A stretch of 29,295 nt of DNA from an uncultured Eubacterium sp. (GTDB taxonomy: Bacteria; Bacillota; Clostridia; Peptostreptococcales; Anaerovoracaceae), in assembly GCA_937894585.1 (NCBI GenBank), contig CALBGO010000123.1, positions 1 through 29,295 on the forward strand, in the 5' to 3' direction. A program made the translations under genes and the position numbers. Each line of letters opens with the position of its first letter. Position 1 is the first letter of the stretch. The notes below the pieces were generated by a model that had not been told where the DNA came from, searched no databases, and was given only the letters and a program-made list of their open reading frames with translations. Positions 1 to 6,818 of the stretch are shown here, piece by piece.

Positions 1-42
1 AGCTATCTAATTACCATAGAAGGCTAATTTACAGAAAAACTT

Positions 43-612
43 TCACAGTCTCGCTGTCAATGCAGGATTCAGAAGCGCAAACTTCGGTTTGGTTTCTTTA
101 AACGCCCGCATAATCTTATGCCCGGTTTTCTCATCGCTGATAACCGATGTTTCGTTGGATTCACTGGCGGTCGCCGCCATCGTTGCCACAGCACCTACCG
201 GCAGAAACATTTCGGGATACGCAGACGGATTTTCATAAAGTTCCGTAATATTTCCCTGGAAACAACAACCGGCTGAAATCGCCTTTGCCGTATCAATGAC
301 GCTTCCGCCGCCTACTGCCAGAATTCCCTGTATGCCTTCCTTTCTCACCACAGCAATCGCGCTGTCAATAAATGCTGCATCCGCATTAGGTCTGATCCCG
401 CCGTAACAGAAAACCGTACATCCCGCCTCCTGCAAACACATCGTCAGTCTTTCCCCAAGGCTTCTGCCGCCTTCTTCGGCTGTGAAAATCCGCTCACTGC
501 CGTATATCAAAAGAACTCTGTCCGCCCACTGCTTCATCAAAGAGCCTGCCTGCATCTCGCAGCCCTCTCCGAAAATAATCTCTGTGGGTATACTAAAACC
601 AAAATCGTACAT
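43..612 (-). pseudogene. Iron-containing alcohol dehydrogenase, truncated after 189 residues
   Basis: This is the N-terminal, NAD(P)-binding half of a group III iron-dependent alcohol dehydrogenase (butanol dehydrogenase type). It opens with the family-typical MYDFGFSIPTEIIFGEG and carries the nucleotide-binding GGGS at residues 101-104 followed by VIDTAKA, then the TMAATASESNE segment near 144-154. Homology runs to NPALT (182-186), and then A-R-L-stop follows. Intact family members are about 380-400 residues long, and the metal-binding Asp and His residues lie in the missing half, so the product cannot be an active enzyme. The start is supported by a GGAGG 9 bases upstream of ATG. A sigma-54 promoter precedes it. 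The 42 bases between the stop and the window edge do not continue the enzyme in the frame I read. A nearby insertion or deletion is inferred. Confidence 0.8.
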
Positions 613-648
613 AATCGTTACCTCCGCTTTATCTCAATGATAAAATAA

Positions 649-664
649 AGCAAAAATCGTGCCA
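649..664 (-). promoter_or_regulatory. Sigma-54 (-24/-12) promoter for the alcohol dehydrogenase fragment
   Basis: On the minus strand the sequence reads TGGCACG, four bases, then TTGCT. This matches the sigma-54 consensus TGGCACG-N4-TTGCW at every specified base, with the invariant GG and GC ten bases apart. The predicted start of transcription, about 12 bases downstream, falls some 25 bases before the ATG at 612, leaving room for the GGAGG ribosome binding site. Sigma-54 promoters need an AAA+ enhancer-binding activator. None is encoded in this window. Confidence 0.8.
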
Positions 665-799
665 TACGAAAAAAATATTGTGACAGCAGATTCAGATTAA
701 GATTAAGACTTCAAGCGTCCTCTATACCCCCTCCCTACTGCAAAAAATCCCCTGCTTTCAGCTAAAAAAACTGCTTGTAGGAGATTTGAGCTTACCAAG

Positions 800-851
800 A
801 AAAAAGGGCTACCGCACCAACGGTTATTCTTCGTTAAATGCAGAAGCCCTC
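800..851 (-). terminator. Intrinsic terminator downstream of the DUF3842 gene
   Basis: The minus strand reads AGGGCTTC..., an inner ACCG/CGGT hairpin, then GTAGCCCTTTTTTC. The outer GGGCT/AGCCC arms are followed by a run of six T. It lies about 90 bases beyond the DUF3842 stop codon and before the sigma-54 promoter, so it separates the two transcription units. A 64-codon open frame runs across this hairpin (703-897) and I do not regard it as a gene. Confidence 0.6.
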
Positions 852-939
852 TTTCATCATACATTATAAAATTCTCTGTTTGTTTAATGCCGTACATTCC
901 TTTGCTGCTGCAAGCAAATGCTCTGCAATACAGTCTCTT

Positions 940-1353
940 TCAGCGGCAGCCTGCTGTTTCCTTCAGTTTTCTTACTGCATCTGCTGCAAGTTCCGCAATA
1001 GACAGGGAGCCGACCCCCGCCACCAGATTGTCGCAGCGGTTCATCGGAATCAGTATGCGGACAGCGCTGCTTTGAGCTACTGCAATTGCCATCTTCGGCG
1101 TCACTTCCCCGAGAAGTGAATCAGCAATAACAATGCCGATGGGACCGATGATAACATCGGCTCTGCGGCATGCGACAACAACCGGATTCTCCCCTGTTGC
1201 CGCCTCATCCGCGCCGGCTTTCAGCATGGTGGAAGCTGCAGTTGCATTAGTACCCACAGCCATAATTTCCTCTCCAGGAAACTCCTTTCTGATTTCTTCG
1301 ATGAGCAGCTTTCCCAGCCTGCCCCCCTGACCGTCTATGACTAAAAAACGCAT
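940..1353 (-). CDS. DUF3842 family protein
   Basis: The 137-residue product begins MRFLVIDGQGGRLGK, a glycine-rich Rossmann-like nucleotide-binding start. It continues with VGTNATAASTMLKAGADEAATGEN, the IIGPIGIVIADSLLGEVTP segment and the IPMNRCDNLVAGVG motif. These are hallmarks of the small DUF3842 family of Firmicutes, whose function is not known. The frame stays open upstream to a GTG at 1395, but I chose the ATG at 1353. It has an AAAGGAG 11 bases upstream, and the likely promoter overlaps the upstream GTG. The gene follows the nickel operon on the same strand but has its own promoter and a terminator after it, so co-transcription is not assured. The conserved N-terminal GxGGxxG suggests dinucleotide or nucleotide binding. 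That part is inference. Confidence 0.85.
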   Translation of the reverse strand: MRFLVIDGQGGRLGKLLIEEIRKEFPGEEIMAVGTNATAASTMLKAGADEAATGENPVVVACRRADVIIGPIGIVIADSLLGEVTPKMAIAVAQSSAVRILIPMNRCDNLVAGVGSLSIAELAADAVRKLKETAGCR

Positions 1354-1385
1354 GGTTTTCTCTTCTCCTTTATGATTTTTCCTAT

Positions 1386-1414
1386 ATTTTAGCACAGAGA
1401 ACCGTACTTTTCCA
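1386..1414 (-). promoter_or_regulatory. Sigma-A promoter of the DUF3842 gene
   Basis: On the minus strand a -35 TGGAAA (1409-1414) is followed by a 17-base spacer and the -10 TAAAAT (1386-1391), with an extended -10 TGC directly before it. Transcription would begin near 1379, which places the upstream GTG at 1395 outside the message and supports the ATG at 1353. Confidence 0.55.
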
Positions 1415-1501
1415 CGGCAGAAATAAGAAATTGAATATTTTTACATATTTTTACAGTTCTATATGATATGCTGTAATCACTGCCAAACCTTTCTTCCGGC
1501 A

Positions 1502-3160
1502 TCATTTTTTCTCCATTTCCACAATCCTGTCGCTGATATGGGCTGCCATTGGCAGATCATGGGCAATCAGCAGCATCGTCAAATCCCGCTCATCGCGAAT
1601 TTTTTTCAGCAGATGAATAATCTGCGCCTGCGTAGATACATCAAGGGAAGAAATCGGCTCATCCGCAATAATAAAATCAGGCTCCGTAATCAAAGCGCGG
1701 GCAATGGCAGCACGCTGCCGCTGACCTCCGGACACATCGTAGGGATGCCGCTCCGCAAGCTCTTCAGGAAGTTCTGCCTGCGCCATCACAGAAAGCGCCT
1801 TTTCCCGGATTTCCGCTTCGGTCAGTTTCCGTTCCATCTTCTGTTTCAGACTCCGTTCTGCCGAGGCACCTGCCTTCTTTCCCCACTTTCGCCCTTGCTT
1901 CCGATTGGCAATTACCAGAGGTTCTGCAATAATCTGCACCAGAGTCATTCTCGGATTAAATGCCGACGCACTGTCCTGAAAAATCATCTGTCTTTTTATG
2001 CCATCCGCAAACTCAATCGTTCCGCCGTCCGGCGTATAAATTCCTGCAAGACACCTTGCAAGCGTAGATTTTCCGCAGCCGGAAGGTCCTACAATTCCTA
2101 CGATTTCCCCTTTTTCCACAGTCAGACTGAAGTTGTCCAAAACCTTCTGCACCTTCTTTTTTCCAAGAGGAAAAGTTTTGGTAAGATTGCTGACTGTAAC
2201 TGCCAGTATCGCTGTTTCTTTCTCAGCCGCCTTGTCAAAAGCGTTGCCGGAAGATTGGCGGAAAGCTCCGTTAGTAATCCCGCTCTTTCTGATTTTCTGC
2301 TCACACTCCGTCTCCGCCTTTTCCGGTATCTTCCCTGCCGGCACCGTGTACCTGCCGTGAAAGTGACTGTCTCCCTTACCGTACCTTGCGTACCTCATCA
2401 ATTCCTTCGTGTATTCGTGCCGTGGATTTTCAAAAATCTCCGAAGTCTTTCCGATTTCAACAATGATGCCGTCCTTCATGACCGCAGTTCTATCGGAAAT
2501 TTTTCCGGCAATTCCCAGATCATGGGTAACAAAGACAACTCCGCGTTCCCTATCTTTGCAGACATTTTGTAAAAGCTCCAAAATCTGTTCCTGCGTTTTC
2601 ACATCTAAAGAGGTCGTGGGCTCATCGGCAATTAAAAGCTTCGGACTGCAGGCAAGGGCAATGGCAATAGCCACTCTCTGCCGCATCCCCCCGGAAAAAT
2701 GGTGGGGATACTGGGAGAAGCGGATTTCCGGTTCCGGAATACCCACCTGCTGCAATAGCTCCAACGCCCGCTGTTTTGCCTCTCCTCTGCTCACTTTTTG
2801 ATGTCGCAGTATCGGCTCCATAATCTGCTTTCCGATGGAAAAAACCGGATTCAAAGAACTCATAGGATCCTGAAAAATCATAGCTCCGTCTTTTCCGCGA
2901 ACAGCTTCCAGTTCCTTTTCTGTCATCAATGTAACATCCCTGCCGCAGAGCAGAATCCTGCCGGACTCTATCTCCGCATGCTGCGAATGAAGCATCAGAA
3001 TTGCCCGGCACAGAGCAGTTTTACCGCATCCCGATTCGCCTACCAGCGCCAGAGTTTCCCCTGGCGATACGGCAAGGTCAACACCCCGCACCGCCGTCGC
3101 TTTACCAAAAGGTCCCTGAAAAGACAATCTGAAGTTTTCAATTTCCAAAATCTTATTCAT
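1502..3160 (-). CDS. Nickel/peptide ABC importer, fused double ATP-binding protein (NikD-NikE type)
   Basis: This 552-residue protein joins two Opp/Nik-family ATPase domains and powers the importer encoded just upstream. Domain 1 has Walker A GESGCGKT (41-48), signature SGGMRQR (156-162) and Walker B LLIADEP (175-181) with VTHD (211-214). Domain 2 has Walker A GPSGCGKS (358-365), Q-loop MIFQD, signature SGGQRQR (477-483) and Walker B FIIADEP (496-502) with IAHD (532-535). All catalytic motifs look intact in both halves. A basic insertion (KQGRKWGKK and following, about 421-450) sits before the second signature. The ATG at 3160 overlaps the end of the binding-protein gene by 8 bases and is preferred to a TTG at 3178. 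It is the last gene of the lar-nik operon. Nickel as substrate is inferred from the operon partners. Confidence 0.9.
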   Translation of the reverse strand: MNKILEIENFRLSFQGPFGKATAVRGVDLAVSPGETLALVGESGCGKTALCRAILMLHSQHAEIESGRILLCGRDVTLMTEKELEAVRGKDGAMIFQDPMSSLNPVFSIGKQIMEPILRHQKVSRGEAKQRALELLQQVGIPEPEIRFSQYPHHFSGGMRQRVAIAIALACSPKLLIADEPTTSLDVKTQEQILELLQNVCKDRERGVVFVTHDLGIAGKISDRTAVMKDGIIVEIGKTSEIFENPRHEYTKELMRYARYGKGDSHFHGRYTVPAGKIPEKAETECEQKIRKSGITNGAFRQSSGNAFDKAAEKETAILAVTVSNLTKTFPLGKKKVQKVLDNFSLTVEKGEIVGIVGPSGCGKSTLARCLAGIYTPDGGTIEFADGIKRQMIFQDSASAFNPRMTLVQIIAEPLVIANRKQGRKWGKKAGASAERSLKQKMERKLTEAEIREKALSVMAQAELPEELAERHPYDVSGGQRQRAAIARALITEPDFIIADEPISSLDVSTQAQIIHLLKKIRDERDLTMLLIAHDLPMAAHISDRIVEMEKK

Positions 3161-4715
3161 TGATTTCCCACTCTGCAATATTCCAAAATACGCCTACACC
3201 GTGATGTCCCAAAACTGTTTTTTCCGTAATTCCGCTAATATTCTCTCTGACTGCATAGGATGCGTCTACATAAGCAATAAAAGTGTACGGCATAGCTTCG
3301 GTCATTTCCTGCTGAAATCTGCCGTAAAGTTCGCGGCGCTTTGCATCATCGGAAGTATGCCTTGCTTCTGCAAGGATTTCATCGATTCTGTCGTTGGAAT
3401 ATGAGGTATAATTATCGCCTGCACCTGTAGAGAAGACTTTGTAAGTGTGGTCATCCGGGTCAAAAGGACTTCCCCAGCCGATAATACAGGCGTCCTGTCC
3501 GCCCCAGTCAAGTGACGGCTTTGCTTCCGCTTTGGCATTGACGCCGATTTCCTGCAGCTGCGCAGCGCACACCGTTGCCATATCAACCCGCACTTTATCA
3601 TCAGACATGGCGGAAATGGTAAATCCAAGTTCCGTACCGTTCCTTTCAAAATATCCGTCCGCATTTTTCTTCCAGCCGGCATCTTTGAGAAGCTTTACTG
3701 CTTTTTCCGGATTGTATTCGAACTTTTCAATACCGTCGTTGCAGTACGGACTTTTCTGCAGCGGAGAATAAGCAGCTTCCCCTTCGCCCAGTAAAACGCT
3801 TTTTACTATGGATTCTCTGTCAACAGCATAGCTCAGCGCCCCCGGGATTTCGGGATTTTCCGCAAAAAGAGGCTTGCTGAAATTGTATGCGACAGCTCTG
3901 TAATCGGCAGTATTCATCTGATAAATGTGGTAACCGCCGGCTTTCTTTACATCTCCTGCCGTTTTTGCCGTAATCTGAGCCATATCAATTTCTCCCGACT
4001 GTAGCTGCATACTTCTCGCATCGGTATCCGGCACAATTTTGAAAATAACATTGTCAATATTCGGCTCTCCTCCATAATAACCGTCAAATTTTTCCATCGT
4101 AATTGACTGCCCCTGATCCCAGCCGGTCATTTTATAAGGACCGGCACCGACCGGATTCTGATTAAAATCGCAGGAAGTCAGATTTTTTCCGGAAAGCAGA
4201 TGCTTCGGAAGAATCCCGATAGTCATATAATCCGGAAATGCCACATTAACCTGATTCAGCTGAATTTTTACGGTTAAGTCATCGGGACAGGTGATTTTCT
4301 TAATATCCGTATAGTTGGAAACGATTTCCGACTGATTGGCAGGATCCAGAATCGCTTCCAGCGTGAATTTCACATCGGCAGAAGTCAGCGGCTTGCCGTC
4401 GTGGAAAGTCAGGTCTTCCCGCAGATTAAAAGTATAGGTCAGGGTTTCTTCGTCAAAAGTCCAGTCCTTCGCAAGGCCCGGCACTACTTTGTTTTCTGCA
4501 TCGTGAGCAGTAAGCCCGGCAAAAAGCAGCATATTGATTTCGCCGTGTTCATAAAGAGCCGGATTGATAGCTGTATAGTCCTGACTTCCGTAAACAAGGG
4601 TGTCCCCTGCGCCCCCTGTCTGCTCCGTTTCCCCTTCTCCGCCGCAGCCGGTCATAAAAACTGCCGACGCAGCCAGAAGCATACATAACAGACTAACTAA
4701 AATTCTTTTTTTCAT
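3153..4715 (-). CDS. Nickel-type ABC transporter substrate-binding lipoprotein (family 5)
   Basis: This is a 520-residue family 5 extracytoplasmic binding protein. It starts MKKRILVSLLC and has a signal peptide ending in the lipobox FMTGC, with the lipidated Cys at 24. The start at 4715 is supported by GAGGAG 8 bases upstream; an in-frame ATG 18 bases earlier lacks such a site. The body shows the family pattern LTFHDGKPLTSADVKFT and PVGAGPYK. Near the C terminus is LGHHGVGVFWN, with adjacent His 504 and 505, and a third candidate His is at 57 in YEHGEI. In the Campylobacter NikZ type of nickel-binding protein, one N-terminal His and a C-terminal His-His pair bind the metal, so the pattern favours nickel over peptides. 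The linkage to larEBC supports this. Nickel specificity itself remains inferred. Confidence 0.87.
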   Translation of the reverse strand: MKKRILVSLLCMLLAASAVFMTGCGGEGETEQTGGAGDTLVYGSQDYTAINPALYEHGEINMLLFAGLTAHDAENKVVPGLAKDWTFDEETLTYTFNLREDLTFHDGKPLTSADVKFTLEAILDPANQSEIVSNYTDIKKITCPDDLTVKIQLNQVNVAFPDYMTIGILPKHLLSGKNLTSCDFNQNPVGAGPYKMTGWDQGQSITMEKFDGYYGGEPNIDNVIFKIVPDTDARSMQLQSGEIDMAQITAKTAGDVKKAGGYHIYQMNTADYRAVAYNFSKPLFAENPEIPGALSYAVDRESIVKSVLLGEGEAAYSPLQKSPYCNDGIEKFEYNPEKAVKLLKDAGWKKNADGYFERNGTELGFTISAMSDDKVRVDMATVCAAQLQEIGVNAKAEAKPSLDWGGQDACIIGWGSPFDPDDHTYKVFSTGAGDNYTSYSNDRIDEILAEARHTSDDAKRRELYGRFQQEMTEAMPYTFIAYVDASYAVRENISGITEKTVLGHHGVGVFWNIAEWEINE

Positions 4716-4734
4716 AATCGTTTCTCCTCGCATA

Positions 4735-4990
4735 AATTCCTTATCGTTATTTATAAACCGTTTCTCTGTTTCGTATATCGTTGTCTGTAAATCGTTTCTC
4801 TATTACTCATATAAAACCGTTTGCAATCCGTTTACCGATTGCTCATATCAAATTGTTTATGTATCGTTTACCGTTTGCCCGGAAAATTGTTTATACATTG
4901 TCTGCCGATTACCTTTCCGCTGCTTCTCCGGTCGCTGCCTCTATGCCAAAACGGTTTATACATCATTTACCAATTATATATATTAAATTA
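4735..4990 (-). repeat. Degenerate tandem repeat filling the permease to binding-protein spacer
   Basis: The roughly 275 bases between the NikC-type permease and the binding-protein gene are AT-rich. On the plus strand they are built from recurring words such as ATCGTTT, CCGTTT and ATTGTTTAT. On the minus strand two imperfect copies of about 37 bases begin ATATGAG(C/T)AAT and share AAACGATT-like cores. No frame gives a convincing protein; the longest stretch starting with ATG is about 19 codons. The spacer is unusual because every other junction in this operon is within a few bases. Confidence 0.5.
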
Positions 4991-4992
4991 TT

Positions 4993-5814
4993 TTATAAAT
5001 TACTGTAAATCCGATTGTTTTTTCTTCGCACATACTCTCCCATAGAAGTGATGCATACCAGTGTGGTAATCAGTACGGTTCCGGGAATCACAATCATCCA
5101 CCAGCTGTTCGAAAGCAGCGCTTCCTCCGACATAGACATGAGACTTCCCCAGGATACTGTCGTAAGCGGCAGTCCCAGCCCCAGAAAACTCAGAGTGGAT
5201 TCCGTAATCATAGCCTGTCCGATGTTGGTTACTACCATAAACATAATGGAAGAGATAAAGTTAGGCAGCAGATGTTTTCTCAGAATATACCAGAAGCCGC
5301 CTTCCATGGTTTTCGCCGCCAGCACATAGTCACTGCCTGCAATCTGGCGCACTTCGCTTCTGACAATCTTGGAAATATTCATCCAGCCGGTCAGGGCGAT
5401 AATCACCGCAAGAGAAGTTGCCGTCGGCTTTCCCCACAGTGCCTGAAAAAAGATGACCAAAAGGATAGACGGTATGCTCATACAAAGTTCTGCAAACCGC
5501 ATCAGAAGATCGCTGTTTTTTTCGCTGCAAAGCCCGCTGACTGTGCCGTAAACCACTGCAATGACAGTGGAAATCAGACCGCTGAGAAGTCCGATATAAA
5601 TCGATGCCTGCCCGCCGTAAAGAAGCATGGAAAGCAAATCTCTCCCAAGGGCATCCGTCCCCAAAAGATGCGCTCCGCCCGGCGCCGCATTTAATGCCGA
5701 GCTGTCCATCTGATCCGGTGTAAAGGGCGCCAAAACAGGAGCGAAAGCGCAGGCAAGAATGATAAAGCCCAAAATACAGACTGCTGCCTTAGGCAGTTTC
5801 TTTTCCCGTTTCAT
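4993..5814 (-). CDS. Nickel/peptide ABC transporter permease (NikC/DppC type)
   Basis: This is a 273-residue inner-membrane permease with the DppC-type N terminus: one membrane helix (VCILGFIILACAFAPVLAPF), then the signature LLGTDALGRDLLSMLLYGG. The cytoplasmic coupling (EAA) loop is AAKTMEGGFWYILRKHLLPN, and STLSFLGLGLPLTTVSWGSL follows, as in this family. About six membrane segments are expected. The ATG at 5814 is 7 bases from an AGGAGG and overlaps the last base of the preceding stop codon; a GTG one codon upstream is possible but too close to the ribosome binding site. It pairs with the NikB-type permease as the transport channel. Confidence 0.9.
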   Translation of the reverse strand: MKREKKLPKAAVCILGFIILACAFAPVLAPFTPDQMDSSALNAAPGGAHLLGTDALGRDLLSMLLYGGQASIYIGLLSGLISTVIAVVYGTVSGLCSEKNSDLLMRFAELCMSIPSILLVIFFQALWGKPTATSLAVIIALTGWMNISKIVRSEVRQIAGSDYVLAAKTMEGGFWYILRKHLLPNFISSIMFMVVTNIGQAMITESTLSFLGLGLPLTTVSWGSLMSMSEEALLSNSWWMIVIPGTVLITTLVCITSMGEYVRRKNNRIYSNL

Positions 5815-6815
5815 CACACCGCCTCCTGTAACAGTTTTTCATATTCCATTCTCGGATCGATTCGCTCCGAAAGCACCTGCGCCAGCATATTGAAAATCAG
5901 TACCGCCCCGCCGGTCAGCATCGTCAGCGCCATCAGCGTATTGTAATCCTGATACATGGCAGCCTCAAAGCTGAGAGTTCCCAGACCCGGATAACCAAAC
6001 ACCATTTCCACCACATAAGTACCGCCTAGAATATGCGGCAGGGAAATAGCCATAATCACCAGCATAGACGGCATGATATTACGGAAGCAATGGCGGCACA
6101 GAATTGTTCTCCGCGGAATTCCCTCGGCTTTACACAAAAGCACATAGTCTTTTCTGGTTTCTTCCAGCAGCTTATTTCTCACCATATAGGCATAATACCA
6201 AAGATGCTGCAGCACCAGCACGCTCACAGGCAGAATCAGATGAACTGCCCGGTTCAGCCAATCTCCGCTTTTCCCCAGATCATAAGCGCCGCCGGAGGGA
6301 AGTATCCCCAAATTGACCGAAAACACGAGAATCAGAAGCAGCGCCAGAAAAAAGGAAGGAACATTGGCAGAAATCGTACCGATTCTGCAGATAATCCTGT
6401 CCGCCGGGCGGTCTTCTCTGAGGGCGCAGAACATACCCAAAGCTATAGCAAGAGCAAAAGTTGCAAGATAGGCGATGATGCCAAGCAGCAGCGTATTCAG
6501 CCATACATTTCCAATAACCGCCGTCACCGGCTGCTTGTATTTATAAGAAAGACCGAGATTTCCTTCCGTCAGGTTCTCAAACCAGCGGAAATACTGAGTC
6601 GCTATAGAGTCGTTCAGCCCCAGTCTCTCCCTTGCGGCATCTTTTTCCATTTCACTCATATGCTCCGCGCCGTCTCCGTAATAGGCTTTCAGCGGATCTC
6701 CCGGACAAAGCCTTGCAATCACAAACACCGCTATGGAAAGAAGCAGAAGTACAATCAGCACCTGTCCTGCTTTCTTCAAAAGATATATCAGTTTTTCTTT
6801 CACGCCTTCGTTCAT
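5814..6815 (-). CDS. Nickel/peptide ABC transporter permease (NikB/DppB type)
   Basis: This 333-residue protein is the DppB-type permease partner. It has an N-terminal membrane helix (VLIVLLLLSIAVFVIARL) followed by CPGDPLKAYYG, the usual start of the periplasmic loop. The family motif FRWFENLTEGNLGLSYKYKQPV follows. A coupling loop is seen around LLCKAEGIPRRTILCRHCFRN, then GGTYVVEMVFGYPGLG and a last helix ending in DPRMEYE. It begins 3 bases after larC, so it is almost certainly co-transcribed and translationally linked with the cofactor genes. That linkage is the main reason to call the system a nickel importer rather than a dipeptide importer. Confidence 0.9.
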   Translation of the reverse strand: MNEGVKEKLIYLLKKAGQVLIVLLLLSIAVFVIARLCPGDPLKAYYGDGAEHMSEMEKDAARERLGLNDSIATQYFRWFENLTEGNLGLSYKYKQPVTAVIGNVWLNTLLLGIIAYLATFALAIALGMFCALREDRPADRIICRIGTISANVPSFFLALLLILVFSVNLGILPSGGAYDLGKSGDWLNRAVHLILPVSVLVLQHLWYYAYMVRNKLLEETRKDYVLLCKAEGIPRRTILCRHCFRNIMPSMLVIMAISLPHILGGTYVVEMVFGYPGLGTLSFEAAMYQDYNTLMALTMLTGGAVLIFNMLAQVLSERIDPRMEYEKLLQEAV

Positions 6816-6818
6816 AAA

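Noticed and set aside
808..850. A T-box-like string (GTTGGTGCGGTAGCCC) at the terminator
   Set aside because: The T-box core would need AGGGTGGNACCGCG and a specifier stem upstream. Neither is present, and no tRNA-linked gene follows.
703..897. A 64-codon minus-strand open frame after the DUF3842 gene
   Set aside because: It spans an intrinsic terminator and ends in low-complexity sequence. No family resemblance was seen.
1463..2572. A 369-codon plus-strand open frame opposite the double ATPase gene
   Set aside because: It is antisense to a gene with every ABC motif in place. Its translation is rich in His, Arg, Cys and Phe without any recognisable domain, and it lacks a ribosome binding site.
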